Shown one piece after another: positions 26,697 to 35,288 of a DNA stretch of 64,000 nucleotides. The DNA comes from Geobacter sp. UBA698 (GTDB lineage: Bacteria; Desulfobacterota; Desulfuromonadia; Geobacterales; Pseudopelobacteraceae). The stretch lies in the NCBI GenBank assembly GCA_002298925.1, contig DBMM01000071.1, positions 1-64,000 of the forward strand. The letters are read 5' to 3'. Both the position numbers and the translations under genes were made by a program. The notes beneath the pieces are model-generated. The model saw only the letters and a program-made list of their open reading frames with translations. It made no database searches and had not been told where the DNA came from. Within the stretch, counting starts at the first letter, position 1, and every line of letters starts with the position of its first letter.

Positions 26697-28105
26697 ACCG
26701 CATCTGGGGACTGAACCCTCTGGGCTACCACTTGACCAGCATCCTGCTGCACGCAGTGAACACCTTCCTGGTGGTCCTGATCGCCGGCCGTCTCCTGGGT
26801 CCGCGACCTGGCGAGAAAGGGAACGCTTTTCCGGCAAGATACCTCTCTCCGGCGGCGCTGATAACGGCCGGACTTCTCTTCGGCATCCACCCGCTGCGGG
26901 TGGATTCGGTAGCCTGGAACTCGGCTTGCAAGGACGTCCTGAACGGTGTGTTTTCCCTTGGATGCGTCCTCTGGTACCTGCGCTAGTTTCAAGAAAAAGA
27001 CGCTCCGGGAGCCAAGGGTGCCGCAAGGCGCGACTACCTCATTTCCCTGCTCCTTTTCCTCTGTTCGCTGATGGCCAAGCCGGTCAGTGTTGTCCTTCCG
27101 GCGATGCTGCTGGTGGCGGACTGGTATCCGCTGGGGCGCTTGCAAAGGGGCAGAATCCTGCCGGTCCTGGCCGAAAAAAACACCTTTCTGGTTCTTTGTG
27201 CGTCACTGTCAATCGCAACCGTTTATTTTGCTTCAGGTGCGACCATCCTGGTGTCATTTCAGGATTTTCCACTGGTAAAAAGAGTTGTTTTGGCCGGTAA
27301 CTCCATTTTCGAGTACGTCAGCCTGAGCATTTATCCGGTCGGAATCACCCATTTGTACCTGCTGCCGCGACTTTTCCCGGTTTCATACTATTTGGCGATG
27401 GCGGTAACCATCACCATCAGCTGTTACTGTGTCTATGACTGCCGAAAAAGGCCCTGGCTACTTGCTACCTGGGCGGCTTTCATTCTTCCGCTATTGCCGG
27501 TACTGGGCTTCCTCCAGAATGGCGCCCAGGCCCATGCCGCACGCTTTACCTATCTTCCGGCAGTCGCCCCCAGCATTGCCGTGGCGGCGATTATTGCCGC
27601 ACTATACAGAAAATCAGCTTAAATACCCGCTTGTTTTGCACGAAATATTTTTATTTGCCTGGTCGCGGTTCTACTATTGTTTTATGGAACGATGACGGTA
27701 AAACTTATCGGCTCATGGAAGAATTCGGCAACGCTGTGGTCCAGAAACATTGATATTCAACCCTCCGGAAGAGCATTCTATTTTCGGGGGGATTATTACC
27801 TGCAAAAAGGAAAATATGTCGCCGCAGCGGAAGATTTGTCTGTTTCCATTCGAATGGGACAAGAGGCCGGATTCCCCGGGCTGTTCAATCTGCATGCTCT
27901 TCGCGGCGAGGCACTCAGCAAGGCCGGGCACTATCAAGAAGCGGTTAAGGAATTCACTTCTGCTATCCTGTTAAATCCGTTTCCTAACTATTTCCATCAC
28001 CGTGGGCTTGCATTGAAGGCTTTGGGGAATTTGAAAGCGTCTGAAGAGGATTTCAAGCAGGCAGGGACGGAGACCGGACCGATAAAGTGGCAGCCGTTTC
28101 AATAA
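26663..28105 (+). pseudogene. Decayed GT-C/TPR glycosyltransferase copy
   Basis: This is a partial copy of the gene at 18198-19838 lacking about the first 70 codons. It starts at ccgctaacct, matching ccgctgacct of the intact gene, and then shows a 2-base loss near 26700, an in-frame TAG at 26984-26986 (after WYLR) and a TAA at 27620-27622 where the intact copy has TCA. Bases up to about 27064 are clearly diverged from the intact gene, whereas 27065-28093 is mostly identical, so it is a mosaic. The TPR end remains open to 28105. No single protein can be made from it. Confidence 0.9.
27065..28093 (+). repeat. 1,029-bp direct repeat, copy 2
   Basis: Collinear with 18801-19829. A more diverged patch lies at about 27405-27530; from about 27534 to 28093 the copies are almost the same. 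This patchwork fits gene conversion or recombination between paralogues. Confidence 0.9.
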
Positions 28106-28107
28106 AC

Positions 28108-28872
28108 ATGACCATTCAATCTGCAATCAGGACTTCTGACAGCATGAATCCAGCTCATTCAAAATCGGCCGCACAGGCTCGTCAACCGAGGATTTCTGTC
28201 GTCATCCCGGTCTTCAACGAGGCGCCTTTCCTGGCGGAAACAATCGCGAGAATCCAGGCTTCCGGCGTTGCATCGGAAATTGTTGTCGTTGATGACGGTT
28301 CCAGCGACGGCACGCGCGAGATCCTGCAGGGATTCAAAAATACTCCGGGATTGATAGCAATTCACCACGACCTCAATCAGGGCAAGGGAAAGGCGCTCAG
28401 AACCGGTTTCGATATTTGTACTGGTGATGTGGTCATCATTCAGGACGCAGACCTTGAATACGACCCCCGCGATTATCCCAGGCTGCTCGGCCCGATCCTG
28501 GATGGAAAGGCAGACGTGGTTTACGGCTCACGCATGACCGGAGACGTACCGCACTGGATCATGTATTTCTGGCACATGCTGGGAAACAAGTTTTTGACGC
28601 TGTTGTCGAACATGCTGACAAACCTGAATCCTACCGACATGGAAACCGGCTACAAGGCATTCACCCGTGACGTACTATCAAAACTGGTGCTGGTCGAGGA
28701 CCGTTTCGGGTTCGAACCGGAGTTTACCGCCAAAGCAGCCCGTCTCAGATCCAGGATCTACGAAGTTGCTATTTCCTACACGGGGCGGACCTACGCCGAG
28801 GGTAAAAAAATTACATGGCGTGACGGCATCAGAGCCATCTGGTGTATTTTCCGGTATAACATGTTCCGCTAG
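28108..28872 (+). CDS. GT2 glycosyltransferase, polyprenol-phosphate sugar synthase type
   Basis: The product has 254 residues from ATG 28108; ATG 28144 is an alternative and neither has a strong Shine-Dalgarno. The motifs are VVIPVFNEAPFL, VVDDGSSDGTREIL, IQDADLEYDPRDYP, DVVYGSRM, NMLTNLNPTDMETGYKAF and EDRFGFEPEFTAKA. It is a clear paralogue of 24393-25085 with a longer N-terminus. It should load sugar on polyprenol phosphate for GT-C enzymes. Its start lies 3 bases after the end of the pseudogene frame, suggesting that it was once translated downstream of an intact glycosyltransferase. Confidence 0.87.
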   Translation: MTIQSAIRTSDSMNPAHSKSAAQARQPRISVVIPVFNEAPFLAETIARIQASGVASEIVVVDDGSSDGTREILQGFKNTPGLIAIHHDLNQGKGKALRTGFDICTGDVVIIQDADLEYDPRDYPRLLGPILDGKADVVYGSRMTGDVPHWIMYFWHMLGNKFLTLLSNMLTNLNPTDMETGYKAFTRDVLSKLVLVEDRFGFEPEFTAKAARLRSRIYEVAISYTGRTYAEGKKITWRDGIRAIWCIFRYNMFR

Positions 28873-28971
28873 TAGGTTTGCCTTAAGTCTCATCTGCAGG
28901 TTGGTTCCGGTGTTTAGAAATTACGAAAGATTTATAAGCGGGCAGTTGGTCCCCAAAATCTTTAAGACTGG

Positions 28972-28984
28972 GCACAGATTGTGC
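28972..28984 (+). promoter_or_regulatory. Short palindrome upstream of the HydE-like gene
   Basis: GCACA-GAT-TGTGC is a perfect 5-base inverted repeat about 47 bases before the start at 29032, in the only gap before this operon. It is short, so it may be chance. Confidence 0.25.
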
Positions 28985-29031
28985 TACAGTAGTTCCGTTG
29001 GACAGCCCTTGTCCGTGTGCCATGAGGATTT

Positions 29032-30036
29032 ATGTATTCACTAGACAAAATCAGAGAAAACAGGGGAAGCAAACTGGATCTAGTCGAGTTACTTACGGCT
29101 GCAGGAGGCCTGCAGCAAGAATTGTTCGCACGTGCACGAGAGGTGCGGCGGCAACACCATGGAGATAAAGTACTGCTCCGGGGTGTCATCGAAATATCCA
29201 GTCACTGCCAGAAGAACTGCAGCTATTGCACCATGCGTTCCGCCAACAAATCCCTTGACCGGTATTCGCTCCATCCCGGAGAAATACTTGCCTTGGCAGA
29301 GAACATCAGTAATGCGGGGCTTGAGACCGTTTTCCTGCAGGGGGGGCAAAATCCCTTTAATGATCAATGTCTTGAGCAGGTGATTCCTGTCATCAAGCAT
29401 GATATGAACCTGGAGGTACTGCTGTGCCTGGGAGAACGTCCCAAATCCGTCTATGAAAAATTCGCTCGGCTGGGAGCGGATTCATATATCCTCAAATTCG
29501 AGACCTCTGACCCTGAGCTCTATCAGGATATGGCCCATGCATCCCTCGCCAACAGGCTGCAGTGCATTTCCTGGATCAAGGAAGCAGGCCTGAAGCTCGG
29601 CACCGGAAATATCATCGGCCTGCCGAACCAGACCCTGAACACCATTGCCGAGGACATTATACTTGCCCTCAGGATCCAACCCGATTTCATCAGTTGCTCC
29701 CCCTTTACACCGGGCGGTAACACCCCGTTTCAGCACTTTCCCGCCGGCGGTCTTTCCCTGACACTCAACACGATGGCGATCTATCGGATTTTCATGCCAT
29801 CCGCTCTCATTCCGACGGTCAGCGCTCTGGAAACTCTCCAAAAAGGTGGACAGCGAATGGGTCTGGATGCCGGGGCCAATGTCATGACGATCAATTTTAC
29901 CCCCAGAGAAAAACGGGAGTTATACAAAATCTATACCGAGCAGCGCTTTGTCGTCAGTCTTGATCATGTGCAGCAGACTGCTGAAAAAGCCGGACTGCGT
30001 ATCCAAAAGCGCACTCATGCCAGTCACCAGGCATGA
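29032..30036 (+). CDS. BioB/HydE-like radical SAM enzyme
   Basis: The product has 334 residues. GAGGA precedes the ATG. The cluster motif SHCQKNCSYCTMR gives C59, C63 and C66, in the spacing and context of biotin synthase, HydE and PylB. The barrel follows (LETVFLQGGQNP, LGADSYILKFETSDPELY, GLKLGTGNIIGLPNQT) and the C-terminal part matches BATS-type domains (GANVMTINFTP). The gene stands without hydF, hydG or biotin genes, so the substrate is unknown. It overlaps the next gene, an EamA exporter, by 4 bases (ATGA), and a second radical SAM gene follows that, indicating a small biosynthetic operon. HydE itself is one alternative. Confidence 0.83.
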   Translation: MYSLDKIRENRGSKLDLVELLTAAGGLQQELFARAREVRRQHHGDKVLLRGVIEISSHCQKNCSYCTMRSANKSLDRYSLHPGEILALAENISNAGLETVFLQGGQNPFNDQCLEQVIPVIKHDMNLEVLLCLGERPKSVYEKFARLGADSYILKFETSDPELYQDMAHASLANRLQCISWIKEAGLKLGTGNIIGLPNQTLNTIAEDIILALRIQPDFISCSPFTPGGNTPFQHFPAGGLSLTLNTMAIYRIFMPSALIPTVSALETLQKGGQRMGLDAGANVMTINFTPREKRELYKIYTEQRFVVSLDHVQQTAEKAGLRIQKRTHASHQA

Positions 30037-30926
30037 GCGACTCGAACATAATCGGGATACTCGCAGCACTCGGCTCGGCAGCCTCCTGGTCAATCGGTGC
30101 GGTGCTGTTCAAGCAGTTGGGAGAATCCCTTTCATCCTTTTCCATGACCCTGATGAAGGGAGCGGTGAGCGTCGTGCTCCTGGGACTCGCGACTCTGCTG
30201 GTCGGTGGATATTCGGACATAGGCAGGGATGCCTATCTCTATCTCATCCTGAGCGGGATACTGGGGGTTGCCCTGTCAGACACCTTTTTCTTCAGCGCCC
30301 TGAAAGAGGTCAGCCCCCAGGCGCTTGCCCTCCTGCTTACCTTCGGGCAGGTCCTTACGGCGCTTCTTGCGGTGCTCCTGTTGGGCGAGACGCTTCCCCC
30401 GCTGGGATGGGCGGGCATTGCCATCATCATCACCGGTATCACAATTGGCATGTTGCAGAGTCTTGCGGACAAAGGACATTCATCCTTACGCGGCATTCTT
30501 TTTGGCCTCATTTCCGTTCTAGCCATGGCGGTCGCGGCCATATTGACGAAGAAAGGGCTGCATGACACGTCCACCCTCTACGCCACCTTCTTACGGATGC
30601 TGGCAGGCACTGCCGGAATGCTTTTGGTAGGGATCGCGACACGGCGACTGGGAGGCTGGGTTTCGCCGTTTCGGGATGCGCGGCTCGCGTGGAAGTTTAC
30701 CCTCTCCGTCTTTGTAATTACCTTTGGCGGTTTCTGGCTGGCGATCGTCGCCTTCAAGTACACAAGCGTCGTGGTGGCCAACAGCCTCATTGCCACTGAG
30801 CCGATTTTTGTCCTCCCAATGGCGGCTATTTTTCTCAAAGAGAAGGTGACACTCCAGTCGATAGCAGGCGCGGTCATCGCCACAGTGGGGGTAGTTATCC
30901 TTTGTACGAGCGGTATCGTCACGTAA
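30033..30926 (+). CDS. EamA/DMT-family exporter
   Basis: The product has 297 residues with ten predicted membrane segments in two EamA halves (GAVLFKQLGESLSSFSMTL... and GILFGLISVLAMAVAAIL...). Family members move small metabolites across the inner membrane, mostly outward. Start overlaps the stop of the radical SAM gene. Placed between two radical SAM enzymes, it could export their product; this is inference from position only. Confidence 0.88.
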   Translation: MSDSNIIGILAALGSAASWSIGAVLFKQLGESLSSFSMTLMKGAVSVVLLGLATLLVGGYSDIGRDAYLYLILSGILGVALSDTFFFSALKEVSPQALALLLTFGQVLTALLAVLLLGETLPPLGWAGIAIIITGITIGMLQSLADKGHSSLRGILFGLISVLAMAVAAILTKKGLHDTSTLYATFLRMLAGTAGMLLVGIATRRLGGWVSPFRDARLAWKFTLSVFVITFGGFWLAIVAFKYTSVVVANSLIATEPIFVLPMAAIFLKEKVTLQSIAGAVIATVGVVILCTSGIVT

Positions 30927-31008
30927 GGGGCATGACCGAAAAAGGACTGGTGCTGCATCCAGGTGCCCAATGCTCATCAAAGATTTATATTATAAAAGGA
31001 TTCTTTCT

Positions 31009-32445
31009 ATGGCTAACATGCTGAAAACTGACAGGTCGGAATTGATCACGAAATCCCAGCAGTTCATGGGGCAGTACTACAAACTAAAAGAAGCCGGATT
31101 CATCAGCCGCAGGGGGAATTTCTTCCCATCGGTTCACTATCCGCCTATCACTATGTACCCGCGTGCCACTCAGACCGACCTCTTTTATTCGTATCAACTC
31201 CCGCACGATCGATTATTTGATGTCTATGCCCATCTCCCGTTCTGCCAGCAGCGCTGCCTATTTTGCCACTATCCTGTAAGACTGGGCGACAGGGATAGCG
31301 AAAAAGATATCTATCTGAATGCCCTGGAAAAGGAAATGGACCTCTATCTTCAGGTTCTGGGGCTCCGGCAGGTAAAAACCAGATCGATTCTTGTCGGGGG
31401 GGGGACCCCAACGTTTCTCTCTCCGGTACAACTGAAAAAGTTTCTCGGTTTCTTCGTCAAGCGGCTTGACATGTCCTGTTGCGAGCAGTTCAGCTACGAT
31501 GTCGATCCAACCACGTTGATAGGTAGCGACGGCATGGAGCGATTGCGCATACTGCGCGATCATGGTGTAAACCGATTGACCATTGGCGTCCAATCGTTCA
31601 ATGACCAGACGCTTGCCAACATGAATCGGCACCACACCGTTGCCGAATCACTTAAATCCATCGAAGAGTCGCGAAAACTCGGATTCAAACTGAATATCGA
31701 GTTTATCTTTGGCTACCCCGGCCAAACCCTCGCAAGCTGGCTCGATGATATCGAAATGGCGATGACCCTTGATGTCGACGAGATTCAGCTCTACCGATTG
31801 AAGGTCAGGGCCTATGGTGATTACCAGGGACCGATACGGGAATTGATTGAAAAGAGATCGGTAAACGCCTTGGATGATGATGAAACCCTGCCGATGAAAA
31901 AAACGGCGATCGACCTGCTCACGAGTCATGGGTTTAAAGAAAACATCAGGAGGGTGTTCAGCAGAACGGTGACTGATTACTCCCGCTATGCCTGGAACCA
32001 GTGCTGTCTGTTGTATGACCAGATTGGCTTCGGTTTAACGGCGTTCAGTAGCCTGCGGGACCGCTTCGTCTTGAATACCCAGAGCTTTGATGAGTACTAC
32101 GCGATGATTGCAGACGGAAAACTTCCTGTTAACCGGGGCCTCGTCAGGAGCAGGGAAGAACAAATGCGCTGGGGGATGATACTGCCTCTCAAAAACAGCT
32201 TTGTGCTGAAAAGCAGATTCCAGGAAGACACCGGAGGGTCAATCGAGTTTTTCCGGGATACTATCGAGAAATTGAAACAGTATGGCCTGCTGGTCGAGGA
32301 TGATGTGAAAGTGCAAACAACACAGTTGGGAGCGTTTTTTGCGGACGAAGTCGTACAGCAGTTTCATAAAGTCGAGTATCTCCCCTTTCCTTGTGACGAC
32401 TATGCACCCGGGGCGCTCAATCCTTACCGCGGACAGCAGTCATGA
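31009..32445 (+). CDS. HemW/HemN-like radical SAM protein
   Basis: The product has 478 residues from ATG 31009, with AAGGA 8 bases upstream (ATG 30970 lacks one). C79, C83 and C86 lie in VYAHLPFCQQRCLFCHY. The HemN-family signs are ILVGGGTPTFL, VNRLTIGVQSFNDQTL, IEFIFGYPGQTLASW and the DEIQLYRLKV strand. It is longer than housekeeping HemW (about 380), with about 70 extra residues at the N-terminus and a HemN_C-like C-terminal part. Candidate roles are heme handling or a radical methyl or alkyl transfer, as in HemN-like tailoring enzymes. The operon context favours a specialised role over general heme synthesis. Confidence 0.82.
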   Translation: MANMLKTDRSELITKSQQFMGQYYKLKEAGFISRRGNFFPSVHYPPITMYPRATQTDLFYSYQLPHDRLFDVYAHLPFCQQRCLFCHYPVRLGDRDSEKDIYLNALEKEMDLYLQVLGLRQVKTRSILVGGGTPTFLSPVQLKKFLGFFVKRLDMSCCEQFSYDVDPTTLIGSDGMERLRILRDHGVNRLTIGVQSFNDQTLANMNRHHTVAESLKSIEESRKLGFKLNIEFIFGYPGQTLASWLDDIEMAMTLDVDEIQLYRLKVRAYGDYQGPIRELIEKRSVNALDDDETLPMKKTAIDLLTSHGFKENIRRVFSRTVTDYSRYAWNQCCLLYDQIGFGLTAFSSLRDRFVLNTQSFDEYYAMIADGKLPVNRGLVRSREEQMRWGMILPLKNSFVLKSRFQEDTGGSIEFFRDTIEKLKQYGLLVEDDVKVQTTQLGAFFADEVVQQFHKVEYLPFPCDDYAPGALNPYRGQQS

Positions 32446-32477
32446 AAGGCTTGGGCCGGACACAACTGGAGATTAGT

Positions 32478-34325
32478 ATGCCGCCAAAGGTAAGCCAGCC
32501 CATGATGATTCTCATTGGTCTCATGATTCTTGTGCTGTTGTTATCACCATCTGCCCATGCCGCAGGCGAAACGACTGTAGGAGGGAGAGTCGTTACCGTT
32601 GCCGGATCCTTCGAAGGTGCGAAGGTCTATGCCTATGCCAGCTACGGTGACATCAGTGGTGGGGGCCAGGCTGTGGGATCCGCCGACTGCGACAAACGCG
32701 GCTCCTACAGTTTCAGACTGCCAAAGGGGGAGTACTACTTCGTGGCGAGGGGCCATCTGAAGGGGAAGGAATTCTTCGCCTTTCACGGTAACAACCCCGT
32801 AAAGGTGGATACCGAGGAGAACATGTGGATTGCTCTGCTGGCCACCGAGGTCAAGCAACCGGTGTACACGAAAGGGGAGTCGGCACTCACCGGTGTAGTC
32901 ACCTACAAGGGTAAGCCCCTGACAGAAGGGGTCGTCACCCTTTACAAGTCGGATAGCAAATTCAAGGGTCCCGGGATAAAGATGGAATCGGTGGCGGATG
33001 ATGGCACCTTCCGGCTCAACGTTCCAGTCGGTAACTATGTTGTGATTGCCAGAAAGAGAGATGGGGCAAAGGGAAACCGGCCGCTGAAGAATGGGGAGTT
33101 GTTCTGCTATTGTCCCGTAAACCCTGTAGAAGTCCGCAAAAGCATGACAACCCGGATTGAGGTCCCGTGCTATCCCAAGGATGATCGCAATGCGTTTGTC
33201 GATACGGCACAGATAAAGCCCGCCTCGTTCAAGACCATTGACAACCTGGCGGCCGGTGTCACCAATGGCATCAGGGGTCGTGTTATCGGCCAGGACGGCA
33301 AACCAGCGAAGGGGTTGCTAGTACTTGCTTTCCGTGCTTTCAAGCCGAATTTCCTGACCCATTACCTCAGTCAAGGCGCCGATTACTGGACCGAGACGGG
33401 CGCTGATGGCTCCTATCACATCCCGGTTGATATCTCGGGGGACTACTATATTGTCGCGAGGGAAACCCTCGGCGGAATCCCTCAAACAGGGGAGTTGTAC
33501 GGCCTCTTCAATGGCAACAGCAGGCATGCTGTAACCTACGAAAAGAGCAAAGTGCTGGATAACGTCAACATCGCCGTCACCATGATGGCGGACAAGCAGA
33601 TTTTAAATGTCCTGCCAACACCGGCAAATGAGAGGGTATCATCCCCCTCGGGCAACGACCACGGCGACACCAACGCGCAGATTGAGGGGCGGAGCGTTGC
33701 CCAGAAGAGTCAAGAACAGCAAAAGTCGGGCTCAGAAGGTCAGTGGTCGAACAGCCTGACAACCGAAGGCAACATCCAGTACCTGGAAGCAGAAAGCAGA
33801 AAAGATTGGTTGAAGCCGGAGGAGATTGTCAAGCAGCTGTTTATCAAGCCCGGTGAGACCATTGCCGATCTTGGCTCAGGCACGGGCTCTTTTTCGACCC
33901 TACTGGCCAGAGATACCGGCAAGAAGGGGCTCGTCTACGCTGTCGATATTGAGCCGGAGATGGTTGAATATCTGGAAAAACGAGCAGCCAAAGAAGGCCT
34001 GGACAACATCAGGAGCATTTTGGGTAAACCGGACGACCCACTGTTACCGGCTGCCTCCGCCGATCTGGTTTTGATGTTCAACACATATCCTGCAATTGAC
34101 CATCGTGTCCAGTACCTGGCTCGGGTCAATAAGATCCTGAAGAAGAACGGCCGCCTGGCGCTCCTCTCCTATACCATGGCGGAGACGCCGGACGGGCGCC
34201 CCCCAATGCACAGGCGGATATCCAGAGATGTGGCAGTACAGGAGGCGGGAAAGGCGGGATTAAAACTGTATGCGGAGTATTTTTTCTTACCGTATCATTA
34301 TTTCCTGATTTTTGAAAAACGGTGA
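32478..34325 (+). CDS. Signal peptide + beta-sandwich repeats + class I methyltransferase fusion
   Basis: The product has 615 residues. ATG 32478 has GGAG 6 bases upstream; ATG 32442 overlaps the previous stop and is the alternative. Residues 1-30 look like a cleaved signal peptide (MILVLLLSPSAHA|AGETT). Three carboxypeptidase-regulatory-like beta-sandwiches cover about 30-380. A Ser/Gln-rich linker (about 390-440) leads to a UbiE-like methyltransferase domain with motif I DLGSGTGSFS, motif II YAVDIEPEM and a late LALLSYTM strand. An S-adenosylmethionine enzyme placed in the periplasm would be unusual, as its cofactor is cytoplasmic. Its stop lies 12 bases from the convergent gene's stop. Confidence 0.82.
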   Translation: MPPKVSQPMMILIGLMILVLLLSPSAHAAGETTVGGRVVTVAGSFEGAKVYAYASYGDISGGGQAVGSADCDKRGSYSFRLPKGEYYFVARGHLKGKEFFAFHGNNPVKVDTEENMWIALLATEVKQPVYTKGESALTGVVTYKGKPLTEGVVTLYKSDSKFKGPGIKMESVADDGTFRLNVPVGNYVVIARKRDGAKGNRPLKNGELFCYCPVNPVEVRKSMTTRIEVPCYPKDDRNAFVDTAQIKPASFKTIDNLAAGVTNGIRGRVIGQDGKPAKGLLVLAFRAFKPNFLTHYLSQGADYWTETGADGSYHIPVDISGDYYIVARETLGGIPQTGELYGLFNGNSRHAVTYEKSKVLDNVNIAVTMMADKQILNVLPTPANERVSSPSGNDHGDTNAQIEGRSVAQKSQEQQKSGSEGQWSNSLTTEGNIQYLEAESRKDWLKPEEIVKQLFIKPGETIADLGSGTGSFSTLLARDTGKKGLVYAVDIEPEMVEYLEKRAAKEGLDNIRSILGKPDDPLLPAASADLVLMFNTYPAIDHRVQYLARVNKILKKNGRLALLSYTMAETPDGRPPMHRRISRDVAVQEAGKAGLKLYAEYFFLPYHYFLIFEKR

Positions 34326-34337
34326 GATGCCAGATGC

Positions 34338-35216
34338 TTATTGTGCCTGCAAGTTCCCTATATTTTTCCAAACCTTTTCATGTGGCGGTGGTGGGGATAT
34401 GGCTTCAGAGCCGGATCCAGGTCTACTGAATTTAATGACGTTCAAGGTAACCCCTTTCAATTTTTGGTGTTTTTCAAGAGACACCTTGAGTGGTGTGAAT
34501 TCATTAGTAACATTAAGAAACTCACCTTCCTGAGGTTTACCTCCTCCATAAACGCTTCTCACTTTAAGATAAAATGTCCCGCCATCATGGACACGCAACA
34601 TATATTTCCCATTTTTGTCACTTCTCTCCGAAACAAAAGTCGGTCTTCCGGTCGCTTCCTCTGACAGGTAACCAAAAACGAGCGCTTTCTCAACAGGATT
34701 ACCCTTGTTGTCAAGGATAATCCCTTCGATTGAAGTGATGTCTTTAGTGAGCTCCTCTATGCTTGGCGCAAAAAGAAACGCTTTCAATATGCCGAGGTCG
34801 TGGCTGCCGGTGGTGATAGTTATTGGAAGCAGCTTTTCATGGGCATCTTTGTGAGAATAAAAATAATCACTCTCCTGGGGTGGCCCTATTTCACCGTCAG
34901 GTTTTTTCTGGGCAATCTGCAAATAGTAGACGCCTTTGGGAACCCGTATTGCAAATCTCCCCTCGCCGTCAGTCCCGGTTATCATGTCAGGAACCCGCCA
35001 GTATTTGGTAGAAGGAGGGGGACCCAGAGCTTTATTATAAAGCAAAACCACTCCGGTAGTCATCGGGGCTTTGCCCTTGATGAGCACTTGGCCGGAAATG
35101 GTCGTCGCACTGGCTGCGTCAGGTACCGTTGCGCCCCCATTATGAGTCGGGGACACGGCACTGTAAGCGGGAACCGCTGCCAAAAAGAACAAAAGTATTA
35201 ATCTGAAGTATTTCAT
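34338..35216 (-). CDS. Exported carboxypeptidase-regulatory-like beta-sandwich protein
   Basis: The product has 292 residues. AAGGA lies 6 bases before the ATG. The signal peptide ends near VPAYS|AVSPT. Two beta-sandwich domains follow with GEGRFAIRVPKGVYYLQI and KNGKYMLRVHDGGTFYLKV. It is a close paralogue of 25189-26046: both carry NKALGPPPSTKYWRVPD-like and VRSVYGGG stretches. It lies 72 bases downstream of the FGE-fold gene on the same strand and likely shares its transcript. The function is unknown; an envelope scaffold or ligand-binding role is plausible. Confidence 0.8.
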   Translation of the reverse strand: MKYFRLILLFFLAAVPAYSAVSPTHNGGATVPDAASATTISGQVLIKGKAPMTTGVVLLYNKALGPPPSTKYWRVPDMITGTDGEGRFAIRVPKGVYYLQIAQKKPDGEIGPPQESDYFYSHKDAHEKLLPITITTGSHDLGILKAFLFAPSIEELTKDITSIEGIILDNKGNPVEKALVFGYLSEEATGRPTFVSERSDKNGKYMLRVHDGGTFYLKVRSVYGGGKPQEGEFLNVTNEFTPLKVSLEKHQKLKGVTLNVIKFSRPGSGSEAISPPPPHEKVWKNIGNLQAQ

Positions 35217-35288
35217 CGGGTATCCTTATGAATCAGAAGAATATTGTTACGATCTAACCCATGAAATCCTGGGAAGAAATTTTCTGAA

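Noticed and set aside
26629..27300. Plus-strand frame of 223 codons spanning the MBL/glycosyltransferase junction
   Set aside because: Only a short piece matches the glycosyltransferase before the frame leaves it at the 2-base loss; the rest is out-of-frame sequence.
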